DNA of 64,000 bases from Blastocatellia bacterium AA13. GTDB taxonomy: Bacteria > Acidobacteriota > Blastocatellia > UBA7656. Position numbers and translations under genes: made by a program. This document shows positions 1 through 9,175 of the stretch, in pieces. Position 1 is the first letter of the stretch. Every line of letters starts with the position of its first letter. Under the pieces are notes generated by a model that saw only the letters and a list, made by a program, of their open reading frames with translations, did no database searches and was not told the DNA's origin. The DNA is taken from the NCBI GenBank assembly GCA_003222245.1, contig QHVH01000021.1:72262-136261 (forward strand), given 5' to 3'.

Positions 1-315
1 GTTGGGATCTTTGGGAAGAAGGAGCACCTTCAATTCGGCTTGTACTTCGGCAAGGCGAGACTCCAGGCCGGTAAGCTCGGAGCGGGCCAGAGCTACCATC
101 TCCGCGTCCTCTTCGGTATCTATCAATTCATGGGTCTCGCGAATTCCTTTGTCGAGGCCCTTGAACTCACGGTACCGCGCTACCACCTCTTCGAGGTCGC
201 GATGCTGTTTGGCGACGCGCGTGTACTTCTGCTGGTCCGCAAGCAATTGAGGATCGCTCAATTGCTCGCTGAGGTCTCCGTATTTGTGCTCAAGTTCTTC
301 GAGTCTTTCGAACAT
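1..315 (-). CDS. prfA: Peptide chain release factor 1, N-terminal part (runs off the window)
   Basis: RF1 recognises UAA and UAG stop codons in the ribosomal A site and triggers peptide release. Only the first 105 residues are present. They begin MFERLEELEHKYGDL and are rich in charged heptads (SEQLSDPQLLADQQKY, then a long Glu/Arg helix), which is the helical N-terminal domain of class I release factors. The codon-recognition loop and the GGQ motif lie beyond base 1. The ATG at 315-313 matches the usual RF1 start. The gene lies 22 bp downstream of a DUF1385 gene, with rpmE further upstream, an arrangement common in many bacteria. Family is clear; RF1 rather than RF2 is inferred from the N-terminus and the neighbours. 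Confidence 0.9.
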   Translation of the reverse strand, partial: MFERLEELEHKYGDLSEQLSDPQLLADQQKYTRVAKQHRDLEEVVARYREFKGLDKGIRETHELIDTEEDAEMVALARSELTGLESRLAEVQAELKVLLLPKDPN

Positions 316-337
316 ATCCAATCGTCCTCGAACGCTG

Positions 338-1357
338 TCACGCGACCAGGGCGGGCTCGGTTCTGGTCACGGGCTCGAGCGCGAGTGATTCCTTCAGCGC
401 TACAATGGCGACTTCCAGTTGCTCGTCGTCCGGTTCTTTGGTGGTGATATTTTGAAGCCACATGCCGGGGCGGGTGATTATGGAAAGAACAAACTGAGCC
501 CCGCTCATTGCCGACGCTCGAATAATCTCGTATGAGAGCCCCGCAATTACAGGCATCAGCAAAATTCGCGTGAGGAAGTTCAGGACAAGCGAATCGAACT
601 TCACGATCGAGTACGCGATGATCGCCACAAGCATTACAACCATCAGAAAGCTGGTTCCGCATCGCGGGTGCTGACGTCGTTTAGTGCGAGCGTTTTCAAC
701 CGTCAGCGCTTCACCCGCTTCCCAGGTGTAAACGGTCTTATGCTCGGCTCCGTGATATTGAAACAATCGGTTGATGTCCCGCAGCCTCGACATTCCCCAA
801 ATCATGATCAGAAAGAAAGTCATTCTGATAACGCCATCCACCAGGTTGAACGGTATTGAAGGCCGAACCGGCTTGAGCGCCGCGCGCAGCCACGTCCATG
901 CCTCGGTGTACCATCGACCGCTCGCCGAATGAGATTGAATCGTTCCGCTGCCGATGTAGACGAAGATCATGTTGGTCAGGAGCAGCGGCAGCAGAATGAA
1001 CACGAGAACATTGAAGATCGCTCCCATGATGAGCGTCCATGCGGTCGTTGATCCGGAGCGAGGCGCGGCTGATTCTTGATCCTTTCCAGCTTCCAATTCA
1101 AGATCGGCGAAGGTGACGTTGGCTGAAAAATTGAGCGCTTTGACGCCCAGACTGAGTGATTGAATGAGCACGGCTGCTCCACGCAGTACGGGGAGTTTCA
1201 AGAGCGGATATTTCTCAGCCAGAATCGGAAGCCGGGCGCCCTTTGTTACTATGTCGCCGTTTTGCTTTCTCACCGCCACCGCGTAGCCGTGGGGCGCGCG
1301 CATCATGACGCCTTCGATCACCGCCTGACCGCCGATTATGATTTGATCCTCTCTCAT
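338..1357 (-). CDS. DUF1385 family membrane protein
   Basis: The protein has 339 residues counted from the internal ATG at 1357. The open frame reaches back to a TTG at 1396, but the ATG directly precedes the conserved start [20 protein letters not shown]. Visible DUF1385 signatures are the [12 protein letters not shown] block near residues 9-20, QYHGAEHKT near 200-208 and HPRCGTSF near 230-237. Hydrophobic segments lie near 106-135, 178-190 and 236-255. The His and Cys residues of the last two motifs suggest metal binding, but the family has no established function. It is often found next to rpmE and prfA, as here, and is probably cotranscribed with prfA. Confidence 0.9.
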   Translation of the reverse strand: MREDQIIIGGQAVIEGVMMRAPHGYAVAVRKQNGDIVTKGARLPILAEKYPLLKLPVLRGAAVLIQSLSLGVKALNFSANVTFADLELEAGKDQESAAPRSGSTTAWTLIMGAIFNVLVFILLPLLLTNMIFVYIGSGTIQSHSASGRWYTEAWTWLRAALKPVRPSIPFNLVDGVIRMTFFLIMIWGMSRLRDINRLFQYHGAEHKTVYTWEAGEALTVENARTKRRQHPRCGTSFLMVVMLVAIIAYSIVKFDSLVLNFLTRILLMPVIAGLSYEIIRASAMSGAQFVLSIITRPGMWLQNITTKEPDDEQLEVAIVALKESLALEPVTRTEPALVA

Positions 1358-1512
1358 AAACCTGGCCTCATTATTTCGCAGCCAACGTTCAGCCAAAAAG
1401 AAATCTGGTTACCGGTTCGCGTTAACTCGAGCGAGTTCGATTTCCTGAGAACTCCGATTCGGAGTTACTTGGAAACCGCGCGTTCCGGTAACCAGACTGC
1501 GGTGTTGATATG

Positions 1513-1722
1513 CTAAGCCTCGGCTTTGCGCCCGTATTTCCGATTGAAACGCTCGACGCGTCCCGCCGTATCCACCAGCTTTTGTTTGCCGGTAAAGAAC
1601 GGATGGCAGCCCGAACAGATTTCGAGCCGTATCTCAGGCTTAGTTGACCGCGTCTCCCACGTAAATCCGCAGGCACAGTGCACGGTCGATTTCATATATT
1701 TTGGATGTATGTCAGGTTTCAC
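1513..1722 (-). CDS. rpmE: 50S ribosomal protein L31, zinc-binding form
   Basis: This is a small ribosomal protein of the large subunit. With the GTG start at 1722 it has 69 residues beginning (M)[18 protein letters not shown]. That start has an AGGAG about ten bases upstream; the frame runs further upstream, but the added residues do not resemble L31. The zinc ribbon cysteines are intact (CAC near residues 16-18 and CSGC near 36-39), so this is the C-plus form. Zinc-regulated organisms often carry a second C-minus paralogue, but none is in the window. It lies upstream of the DUF1385 gene and prfA on the same strand. Confidence 0.95.
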   Translation of the reverse strand: MKPDIHPKYMKSTVHCACGFTWETRSTKPEIRLEICSGCHPFFTGKQKLVDTAGRVERFNRKYGRKAEA

Positions 1723-1902
1723 TTCCGAATAGCTCCTGTCGCGAATTTGTTCCAAAACGCAAGCCACAAACCTAACCGATACGTAAGAGCAATGTCAAGC
1801 ATGACCGCCGACCGATCTGCATCGAGACAGTTTGAGGAAGCTGAATCCAAGGCAGCGCGAAATAAGTCTCAGCCCGTAATCACTCAATCGAGAGAGATGT
1901 AG

Positions 1903-1925
1903 GGGGCGGCCTATGTGCCCGCCCC
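1903..1925. terminator. GC-rich hairpin downstream of the first S41 gene
   Basis: GGGGCGG (1903-1909) pairs perfectly with CCGCCCC (1919-1925) over a nine-base loop. It sits 50 bp past the stop of the leftward S41 peptidase and upstream of rpmE. There is no T-run on either side, so a rho-independent role is only possible. It resembles the stronger hairpin at 16853-16885 and may belong to the same dispersed hairpin family. Confidence 0.35.
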
Positions 1926-1974
1926 TCTTGGAGCATCCCTCTTTTTCAAGATAGTAGTAGGGGTAACGGCAACG

Positions 1975-4900
1975 TCAGTGTTGCTTGCCGCCGCCCTTTT
2001 CCGCCTTCCCGGCCGAAGCCGCCGTCGCCCGCGTACCATTGAAGTAGTCAGGATACGCCGGCTTCTTCTTAGCCGGTATAGGATTCTTCTTCAGGGCTTC
2101 CATCACGACTTCAACCGCTCGCTCGAGTTGCGGGTCGTGACCGGCGCGCCAGGCCGCCGGATCGAGTTCGACTTCGACGTCCGGGGCTACTCCATGGTTT
2201 TCGACGTCCCACTCGCCGTTTAGGTTGAAGAAGGCGACTCGAGGGGCCGTGACCGAACCACCGTCGATTAGCTGCGGGTAGTCGTAGATTCCTACGAGGC
2301 CTCCCCATGTGCGTTTGCCGACCAGCGGTCCGACTCCCGCTTTACGGAAGTACCACGGCATCGCGTCGCCGCCGGAACCGGCGAACTGATCGATGATCAT
2401 GGCCTTCGGACCGTATATCGAACCGACCGGGGTCGTGAAATCCTCGCCTTCGCGAGTCGCCCAGTAGTTCATCAACGGCCGCCGCATGTAATCGATGATG
2501 TAGTCCGCGGCTGTGCCCCCGCCGTTGAATCGCTCATCTATTACAGCGCCTTCTTTGTTGATCTGTGCGAAGTAATAGCGGTTGAAGTTTGTGTAGCCCC
2601 CGCCGCCCGTATCCGGCAAATAGACGTAAGCTAATCGGCCGCCGCTGAGCTGATCGACTTTCCGCCGATTGGATTCGATCCATGCCAGATTTCTCAGGCC
2701 GCCTTCATTACCAACAGGAACTACGGTGACTTCGCGAGAGCCTGCGCCGCTCGGATCGGTTCCAACCCTGATCACCACGGATTTGCCCGCGGTTGCTTCG
2801 AAGAAGCTGTAAATATCGTCAGTGGAGCGAAGATCGCGTCCGTTGACCGCGAGCAGGTATTCGCCCGCGAGAACATTTACTCCGGGCTGAGTGAGCGGCG
2901 CACGGAGCTGCGGATTCCAGTTCTCTCCGTTGAACACTCGCTCGAAGCGATAACGGCCGTTTTCAATCTTGTAGTCCGCTCCGAGGAGACCTACCGCTAC
3001 GCGCTTCGCCTCCGGCGTGTCGCCGCCGGCGATGAACATATGGCCGACAGTCAACTCGCCGAGCATTTCGGTGAAGAGGTAGTTCAGGTCCGCCCGATGA
3101 GCCATTCCAGCAAGATAGGGCTCGTACTTCTTTTCTGCCGCCGCCAGATCAAGTCCGTGATGGTTCGGCGCATAAAGGAAGTCGCGCTCGATCCGCCATA
3201 CCTCGTGATACATTTGGGCCCACTCAGCGCGAGGATCGACGTACACTTCAGCTTCGTCGAGCCTCAAGGCTCCCTCTCCGGGTTTGACCGGAGCGGCGGT
3301 TGCCGCGATGAACCAGCCCGGCCCCATTCGGTAAAGCATCTTCTCGCCGTTCGCGGAGAGATTAAACCCGGTGACACCTTCGAGAACCTTGTCCACCTTT
3401 CGTTTTTCGAGGTCGAATTTGTGAATGATCAAGGCGCCCGGGCCGGGACCCTGAGACTGCTCCGCGATATAGAAGGTTCCCTGCTTGCCCGCATCAAGAC
3501 CCATGTAGTTGCGCGCGGGAATCGGGAGCGCCAGGATGCGTTGGCCTATGTTCTCGAAGTCGATTGTCACGGTCACCGCATCTTTTTTCTCGCCTGGACC
3601 GCCCGCTCCGGGACGACCGGCTGCATCCCCACTCTTCTTTTCGTCTTTCTTATCGGCGTCCTGAACCTTCTCCTCGTCGCTTTCAGGCGCGAGAGGCGAA
3701 GCCTGATCCTTCTTCAGTACCACGACATAAACACTGCGCGTGATCGGATGGTTGAAGCTGGACATATCGAGCCAGCCCGTAGTCGGACCGACATCCGTGC
3801 TCGCGGTAAAGTAGAGATACTTGCCGTTCTTATCGAAGAGAGCATAGCGGGCATCGCTCAGACCATCGGTAACCTGATGCGACTTGCCTTCTTCGACTGA
3901 GTAAACAAAGACGACGTTCAAACGATTCTTGAGCTGCTTCGTATAAGTGATCCAGCGGCTGTCCGGAGACCAGTTCGCGTCGAATACCCGCCACGGATTC
4001 TCATAAGTGGTCGTGTCGACCTTGAGCGGCGTCCCCTTGTCGATGTCGACGTACCAGAGATTCAGGCGCTTGTCCGTGTACGCAATCTTCTTGCTGTCCG
4101 GCGACCAGACCGGCGAATAGAAGAAGGAAGGAGGCTTCCCGAGGTTTATCTTGCGAACTTCGCCCATACCGGTCTGCGAGCTCAGGTGAAGAGCATATTC
4201 GCCGGACTCGTCGGAAAAATATGCGATCCATTTCCCATCCGGTGACCAGGCCGGATCGCGTTCAGCGACGCCCGGAGTTTTTGTCAGATCGCGAGCGTTA
4301 CCCTTCTCGGCAGGAACCGTTATGATTTCGCCGCGAGCCTCGAATACAGCGCGCGCGCCGGTCGGCGATAGCGACGCATTCCGAAGACTTCTCGCCACCT
4401 TTTCATAGCGCGGCCGCACCGACAACTGATCGGCATCGACCTTGATATTCACGCGCTGTGCCTTTCCGGTTTCAAGATCGTAGAGATTGATAGAACCGAA
4501 CTGCTCGTAGACTATTTTGCCAGGGCCGGCAGAAGCGTATTTGATGTCGAGCCCGTCGTTCTTCACGAGCTGCGTCACCTTCTTCGTGCCCAAATCATAT
4601 GAAAAAAGAGTCACCGGACCATTGCGATCGGATAGAAAATAGACCTTGGCGCCGATCCACATTGGACAGGAATCGTTGGAATTATCGCGAGGCACCCGCT
4701 CGATGCTCGAGTCGGCCAGATTAGCTAACCATATCGGTGTCGTCTGGCCGCCGCGGTAGCGCTTCCAGGCCTGCTGAAATTGCACAACCGGAACGTACGC
4801 CAGTCTCGACCCGTCCGCCGAATAAGAGCCGGTAACGCCCATTGGTAGCGGAACCTCGGTCGGGAAGCCGCCCTGCGCGGATACCGTGAAGAGTCGCGGC

Positions 4901-5310
4901 GTCGGGTTCGCGCTGTTTCGGCCGGACCGGAAGAGAATGGTCTTTCCGTCAGGCGTCCATCCGACCGGAACGTCCGGGCCCGGATGGTACGTTAGCCGCC
5001 TGGGCACGCCGCCTGAAGCCGCTACAATGTAGACGTCGATATTGCCGTCGTACTCGCCCGTGAAAGCAATCTGTGTCCCATCCGGGGAAAAAATCGGATC
5101 GCTCTCGATTCCGATCCCGGATGTCAACCGGCTAGCTTCGCCGCCGTCGCGCCCGACAACCCACAGGTCGCCCGCATAAGCAAACGCGATCTGCGTCCTG
5201 CTCACACTAGGCTTTTGCAGAAGCAAAGGCGGCCCTTGCTGCGCGAAGGACACGCCGGCCGCCGTTAAAATGACGAGTCCCACTAAAGCCAATCTCAGTA
5301 TTCTTATCAT
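1975..5310 (-). CDS. Secreted tricorn-type S41 peptidase with N-terminal beta-propeller (paralogue A)
   Basis: This 1111-residue protein has a signal peptide (residues 1-23, ending GVSFAQ), so it is exported. A TolB/WD40-like propeller follows, with repeated SPDG-type blades (FSPDGTQIAF, WSPDGKWIAYFSD). A charged linker (near 550-590) leads to a tricorn core domain, a PDZ domain (near 800-870) and an S41 catalytic domain. Candidate catalytic residues are His757 (TVGHMF), Ser979 (AGSGGDAMPW) and Glu1037 (ENHGVAPD). Their spacing is close to tricorn His746/Ser965/Glu1023, so the enzyme is probably active. Tricorn-like proteins trim peptides; a periplasmic or surface role in peptide use is inferred. 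The ATG is preceded by GGGAGG at eight bases. The gene lies 59 bp downstream of its paralogue on the same strand. Confidence 0.93.
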   Translation of the reverse strand: MIRILRLALVGLVILTAAGVSFAQQGPPLLLQKPSVSRTQIAFAYAGDLWVVGRDGGEASRLTSGIGIESDPIFSPDGTQIAFTGEYDGNIDVYIVAASGGVPRRLTYHPGPDVPVGWTPDGKTILFRSGRNSANPTPRLFTVSAQGGFPTEVPLPMGVTGSYSADGSRLAYVPVVQFQQAWKRYRGGQTTPIWLANLADSSIERVPRDNSNDSCPMWIGAKVYFLSDRNGPVTLFSYDLGTKKVTQLVKNDGLDIKYASAGPGKIVYEQFGSINLYDLETGKAQRVNIKVDADQLSVRPRYEKVARSLRNASLSPTGARAVFEARGEIITVPAEKGNARDLTKTPGVAERDPAWSPDGKWIAYFSDESGEYALHLSSQTGMGEVRKINLGKPPSFFYSPVWSPDSKKIAYTDKRLNLWYVDIDKGTPLKVDTTTYENPWRVFDANWSPDSRWITYTKQLKNRLNVVFVYSVEEGKSHQVTDGLSDARYALFDKNGKYLYFTASTDVGPTTGWLDMSSFNHPITRSVYVVVLKKDQASPLAPESDEEKVQDADKKDEKKSGDAAGRPGAGGPGEKKDAVTVTIDFENIGQRILALPIPARNYMGLDAGKQGTFYIAEQSQGPGPGALIIHKFDLEKRKVDKVLEGVTGFNLSANGEKMLYRMGPGWFIAATAAPVKPGEGALRLDEAEVYVDPRAEWAQMYHEVWRIERDFLYAPNHHGLDLAAAEKKYEPYLAGMAHRADLNYLFTEMLGELTVGHMFIAGGDTPEAKRVAVGLLGADYKIENGRYRFERVFNGENWNPQLRAPLTQPGVNVLAGEYLLAVNGRDLRSTDDIYSFFEATAGKSVVIRVGTDPSGAGSREVTVVPVGNEGGLRNLAWIESNRRKVDQLSGGRLAYVYLPDTGGGGYTNFNRYYFAQINKEGAVIDERFNGGGTAADYIIDYMRRPLMNYWATREGEDFTTPVGSIYGPKAMIIDQFAGSGGDAMPWYFRKAGVGPLVGKRTWGGLVGIYDYPQLIDGGSVTAPRVAFFNLNGEWDVENHGVAPDVEVELDPAAWRAGHDPQLERAVEVVMEALKKNPIPAKKKPAYPDYFNGTRATAASAGKAEKGGGKQH

Positions 5311-5369
5311 CTCTAAAACCTCCCGAAATGAAGACCAAACATTAATCTCTTTGATCGCCGCCCCGGCGT

Positions 5370-8300
5370 TTACTTGTTGGACTTGCCAGTGCTGTTTCCG
5401 GCAGCGGCCGAGCCGCCTCCATTATGGTAATTGGGAAACGGCGGACGCCTGGGTTCGTTCTGAGGGTGCTTGCTCATGTCATCCATCAGAAGCTGCACGG
5501 CCTTTTCCAATTGCGGATCGTGGCCTTGCCGCCACGCGGCCGGATCGAACTCGACTTCGACGTCGGGCGCGACGCCGTGGTTCTCAACCTCCCATTCTCC
5601 GTTGAGCCCGAATATCGCCGCGTCTGGGGCGGTCACATTGCCTCCATCCATCAGCGTCGGCAGCCCGAAAGCGGCCACAAGACCGCCCCAGGTTCGCTTG
5701 CCGACAAGGGGCCCAATTTGAGTCTTCTTGAAATACCACGGCATAGCATCGCCGCCTGAGCCGGCCAGCTCGTTTATCAGCATCGCTTTCGGACCGTATA
5801 TTGCTCCAAGCGGAGTTGGAATATCGCGGCCCTCTCGAAAATGGATGTAGTTGAGCAACCGCCGATTGAGATATTCGACTATGTAATCCGCGAGAGAGCC
5901 TCCGCCGTTGAACCGCTCGTCGATAACCGCGCCTTGTTTTTGAGTTTGAGCGAAGAAATATCTGTTGAAGCTCGTGTACCCGCCGCCCCCGGTATCGGGA
6001 ACGTAGACGTAGGCGAGTTTCCCGCCGCTGAGTTGATCCACCTTTCGCCGATTGGACTCGATCCAGTCGAGGTTTCGAAGGGCGATCTCGTTGCCGACCG
6101 GAACGACGGTTACTTCTCGCGATCCGGTTCCATCGGGATTCGGGCCGACTTTGATAACTACCTGCTTGTTGGCGGTGCTCTCGAAAAACGAATAGACGCT
6201 ATCCGCGGCGCGAAGCTCACGGCCGTTGACCGACAGAAGGTACTCGCCCGCTTTCACATTCACGCCGGGCTGAGTGAGCGGCGCGCGCAGTTGCGGGTTC
6301 CAGTGCTCGCCGTTGTACACCTTGGCGAAGCGATACCGGCCATTCTCGATTTTGTAATCGGCTCCGAGCAATCCTCCAGGAACGAAGTTCGGCCTCGGGG
6401 TATCGCCTCCTCGAACGAACATATGGCCGATGGTCAGCTCGTTGAGCATTTCGCGGAAGAGGTAATTCAGGTCGCTGCGATGCGCGACCCCTTCCAGATA
6501 CGGCTCGTATCTTTTCTTGAACTCCTGAAGGTTCAGGCCATGAAGGCTCGGATCATAGAAGAAGTCTCGCTCGCCTCGCCAGACTTCGTCGTACATCTGC
6601 TTCCATTCCGCTTTCGGATCGACGCGTACTTCGATGTCGGCGGTCTTGAGAACGCCTTCACCCGGTTTGAGCGGCGTAAGAGCCGATGCGATCACCCACT
6701 GCGGGCCTCGTCGAAACAGCATCTTCTCGCCATTCGCGGAGACCTCGAACGAAGTCACGCCTTCGATAACGCGGTCGAGTTTTCGCTTTTCCAGATCGAA
6801 CTTTTGAATTAACAATCCCGGAGGTCCCGGAGGGCCTGCCGTATCGGCGCCCGGAGGAGGCAGTTCGCTTATGAAAATGTTTCCGGGTTTTCCGGTTTGT
6901 AGATCGACATAATTGCGCGATGGAATCGGCAAGGCGACGATTCGCTGATCTATAGCTTCGAAGTCTATGCGAACGGGCTCGGCTTCCTTTCGAGGAGGCT
7001 TGCCGCCGGCGGCCGGACCGGCCGGTTTCTTGTCGTCGGGCTTGTCCGCGTCCTTATCCGACTTGGCCTCGTCCTTCTTATCATCGGGCTTGGCATCAGG
7101 CGTCGGAGCGTCTTTCTTTTCTTCCGCGATCTTCTCTTCATCGCTCTCCGGCGCCAGGGGCGACGGAATGTCATTGCGAAGCACGATCGCGTAAACGCTC
7201 CTGGTCGGCTGATAAGGGAACGTCGACATTTCGGCGAAGCTGAACGAGGGTCCGAGGTTTGTGCTCGCCGTAAAGAAAAGATACTTGCCGCTCTTATCGA
7301 ACGCGGCGTGCCTCGCATCGCTCATGCCGTCTGTAAGCTGAGTTGATTTGCCGGTCTCGAGAGAATAAACAAACACCGCTCGCAAGTGATTCTCGATTTG
7401 CCGCACGTATCCGATCCAGCGGCTGTCAGGCGACCACAACGGTTCCATGACGTCGCTTCTCAAGCCGTCCGGGTTCTTATCGACCTTGACCGGCTTCCCC
7501 TTTTCGATTTCCACGTACCAGAGATTGAGCCGTTTGTCGCCATAAGCGATCTTCTTGCTGTCGGGCGACCATGTGGGCGAGTAATAAAACGAAGGCGGCT
7601 CTCCGAGGTTTATTTTTTTGACCTCACCCGTGCCGCTCTGGTCGCGAAGATGAAGCGTGTATTCACCGGATTCATCTGAAAAGTAAGCTATCCATTTCCC
7701 GTCGGGAGACCATGCTGGATCGCGTTCCATAACGCCGGGAGTGTTGGTCAGATTGCGTGTGTCGCCCTTTTCCGCGGGAACGGTGAGAATCTCTCCGCGG
7801 CCTTCAAATACGGCACGAGCGCCGGTGGGTGAGAGATGTGCATTGGTGAGCCGGGGCCCTACTCGCTCGAAATGAGGCCGAACCGATGCGAGATCGGCAT
7901 GAATCCGTACATCCACCTTTTCCGCTTTGCCGGATTTAAGATCGTAGATATGAAGCGATCCGAACTGCTCGTATATGATGGCTCCCGCGCCCGCGGACGC
8001 CGACTTGATATCCAGGCCGTCGTTCTTGATCAACTGCTTGACCTGCTTGGATCCAATGTCATAGCTGAACAGCGTCACCGCGCCCCCGCGATCCGACAAG
8101 AAGTAGATCTTGTCGCCTATCCACATCGGGTTAAAGTCTTTTGAGTTCTCGCGAGGCAGTTTTTCTATCGTGGAGTCCGATAACTTCGCTATCCAGATCG
8201 GTGTCGTCTGACCGCCCCTATATCGCTTCCAATCGTGCTGCCATTCGGTCAGCGGCTGATAGGCGATTTGGGAGCCGTCGGCGGAGAAGGAGCCTTCGAA

Positions 8301-8762
8301 GGCAAGCGGGAGCGGGACTTCGGCCGGCAGTCCGCCATCGAGCGTGATTGTAAAAAGTCGGTTGTAAAAAGATGTGCTGGAGCGGGAGGAGCGAAACAAG
8401 ATCTGCTTTCCGTCGGGGGTCCAACCCACCGCCTCATCGGATCCGGGGTGAAAGGTCAATCGCTTCGGCACGCCGCCTGTCGATGGAACTACGTACACAT
8501 CGACATTTCCGTCATATTCTCCCGTAAAGGCGATCCTTGCGCCGTCCGGAGAAAAGATCGGGTCGGTCTCAATGCCGACCCCTGTAGTCAACTGCTTCGC
8601 CTCGCCTCCGCTTCGGCTGGCGATCCAAAGGTCGCCCGCATATGAGAAGACGATATGGGTGCGGCTCACGGTAGGCTTTTGCAGCAGCAAGGGCTGCTCC
8701 TGAGCCAGGCAAACGCCGGCAGCGGCCAGAATTAAGAATATGATGCAAAGCGCTCTATTCAT
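5370..8762 (-). CDS. Secreted tricorn-type S41 peptidase with N-terminal beta-propeller (paralogue B)
   Basis: This 1130-residue protein starts at the ATG at 8762, preceded by GGGAGG about ten bases upstream. The frame extends 32 codons further, but those residues are not signal-like. The signal peptide MNRALCIIFLILAAAGVCLA is clear. The domain order matches the downstream neighbour: propeller, acidic Lys/Asp/Pro-rich linker, tricorn core, PDZ, S41. Candidate triad residues are His780 (TIGHMF), Ser1002 (AGSGGDAMPW) and Glu1060 (ENHGVAPD). The linker is clearly longer than in paralogue A (many KPDDKK-like steps near 570-640). Alignable blocks cover the whole length, which indicates tandem duplication. 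Both genes probably share one leftward transcript. Confidence 0.93.
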   Translation of the reverse strand: MNRALCIIFLILAAAGVCLAQEQPLLLQKPTVSRTHIVFSYAGDLWIASRSGGEAKQLTTGVGIETDPIFSPDGARIAFTGEYDGNVDVYVVPSTGGVPKRLTFHPGSDEAVGWTPDGKQILFRSSRSSTSFYNRLFTITLDGGLPAEVPLPLAFEGSFSADGSQIAYQPLTEWQHDWKRYRGGQTTPIWIAKLSDSTIEKLPRENSKDFNPMWIGDKIYFLSDRGGAVTLFSYDIGSKQVKQLIKNDGLDIKSASAGAGAIIYEQFGSLHIYDLKSGKAEKVDVRIHADLASVRPHFERVGPRLTNAHLSPTGARAVFEGRGEILTVPAEKGDTRNLTNTPGVMERDPAWSPDGKWIAYFSDESGEYTLHLRDQSGTGEVKKINLGEPPSFYYSPTWSPDSKKIAYGDKRLNLWYVEIEKGKPVKVDKNPDGLRSDVMEPLWSPDSRWIGYVRQIENHLRAVFVYSLETGKSTQLTDGMSDARHAAFDKSGKYLFFTASTNLGPSFSFAEMSTFPYQPTRSVYAIVLRNDIPSPLAPESDEEKIAEEKKDAPTPDAKPDDKKDEAKSDKDADKPDDKKPAGPAAGGKPPRKEAEPVRIDFEAIDQRIVALPIPSRNYVDLQTGKPGNIFISELPPPGADTAGPPGPPGLLIQKFDLEKRKLDRVIEGVTSFEVSANGEKMLFRRGPQWVIASALTPLKPGEGVLKTADIEVRVDPKAEWKQMYDEVWRGERDFFYDPSLHGLNLQEFKKRYEPYLEGVAHRSDLNYLFREMLNELTIGHMFVRGGDTPRPNFVPGGLLGADYKIENGRYRFAKVYNGEHWNPQLRAPLTQPGVNVKAGEYLLSVNGRELRAADSVYSFFESTANKQVVIKVGPNPDGTGSREVTVVPVGNEIALRNLDWIESNRRKVDQLSGGKLAYVYVPDTGGGGYTSFNRYFFAQTQKQGAVIDERFNGGGSLADYIVEYLNRRLLNYIHFREGRDIPTPLGAIYGPKAMLINELAGSGGDAMPWYFKKTQIGPLVGKRTWGGLVAAFGLPTLMDGGNVTAPDAAIFGLNGEWEVENHGVAPDVEVEFDPAAWRQGHDPQLEKAVQLLMDDMSKHPQNEPRRPPFPNYHNGGGSAAAGNSTGKSNK

Positions 8763-9175
8763 TGTGAAGAGACCTCCCTTCAGATTTCGGAGCGAGTATG
8801 AACGCTTGTGGCGCTGCCTCTGTGAGGCGTTCGACCGCGGCCCTCGGCTTCCCAACACCGGAAAAAGAGCGCGCAGTATCTTCCAACTCGCAACTATGAC
8901 AGGCCATTCTTGATGTTTCAGTGCGATGAGTAAAGGACTACGATTGGAGCCTTAGTCCTGTTCCCCAGCGTGAGCAGATTATAACCTGTTTTCGCTCCAG
9001 CGCCATCCGCGGATCAGAACGCGTCGGGGCCGGCCGGGATTGCGGCAAGGTTGCGATGGTGTCACCGCGCTTGACTATTGCCTCCATCGGGCAATATAAG
9101 TAACGATCTAGTCTGAAACACCGTGCCTGAACCTTCGCGACGCTACATCTGAAAGCCAACAGGGGAAGATGAAAC
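8763..9175. other. Divergent intergenic region (413 bp)
   Basis: This gap separates the leftward S41 pair from the rightward SIS gene. It holds the GGGAGG ribosome site of the S41 gene at its left edge and a good sigma-70-like promoter for the SIS gene near its right edge. No convincing small gene was seen. Short open frames here lack ribosome sites and family-like sequence. Confidence 0.6.
9071..9099 (+). promoter_or_regulatory. Sigma-70-like promoter for the SIS gene
   Basis: TTGACT at 9071-9076 and ATATAA at 9094-9099 are separated by 17 bp. TATAAG one base further is an alternative -10. The ATG of the SIS gene follows about 75 bases downstream with an AGGGGAAG ribosome site. Called from sequence only. 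Confidence 0.5.

Noticed and set aside
3040-3900. 286-codon plus-strand frame inside the first S41 gene
   Set aside because: Antisense shadow; the minus frame has clear domain and active-site motifs.
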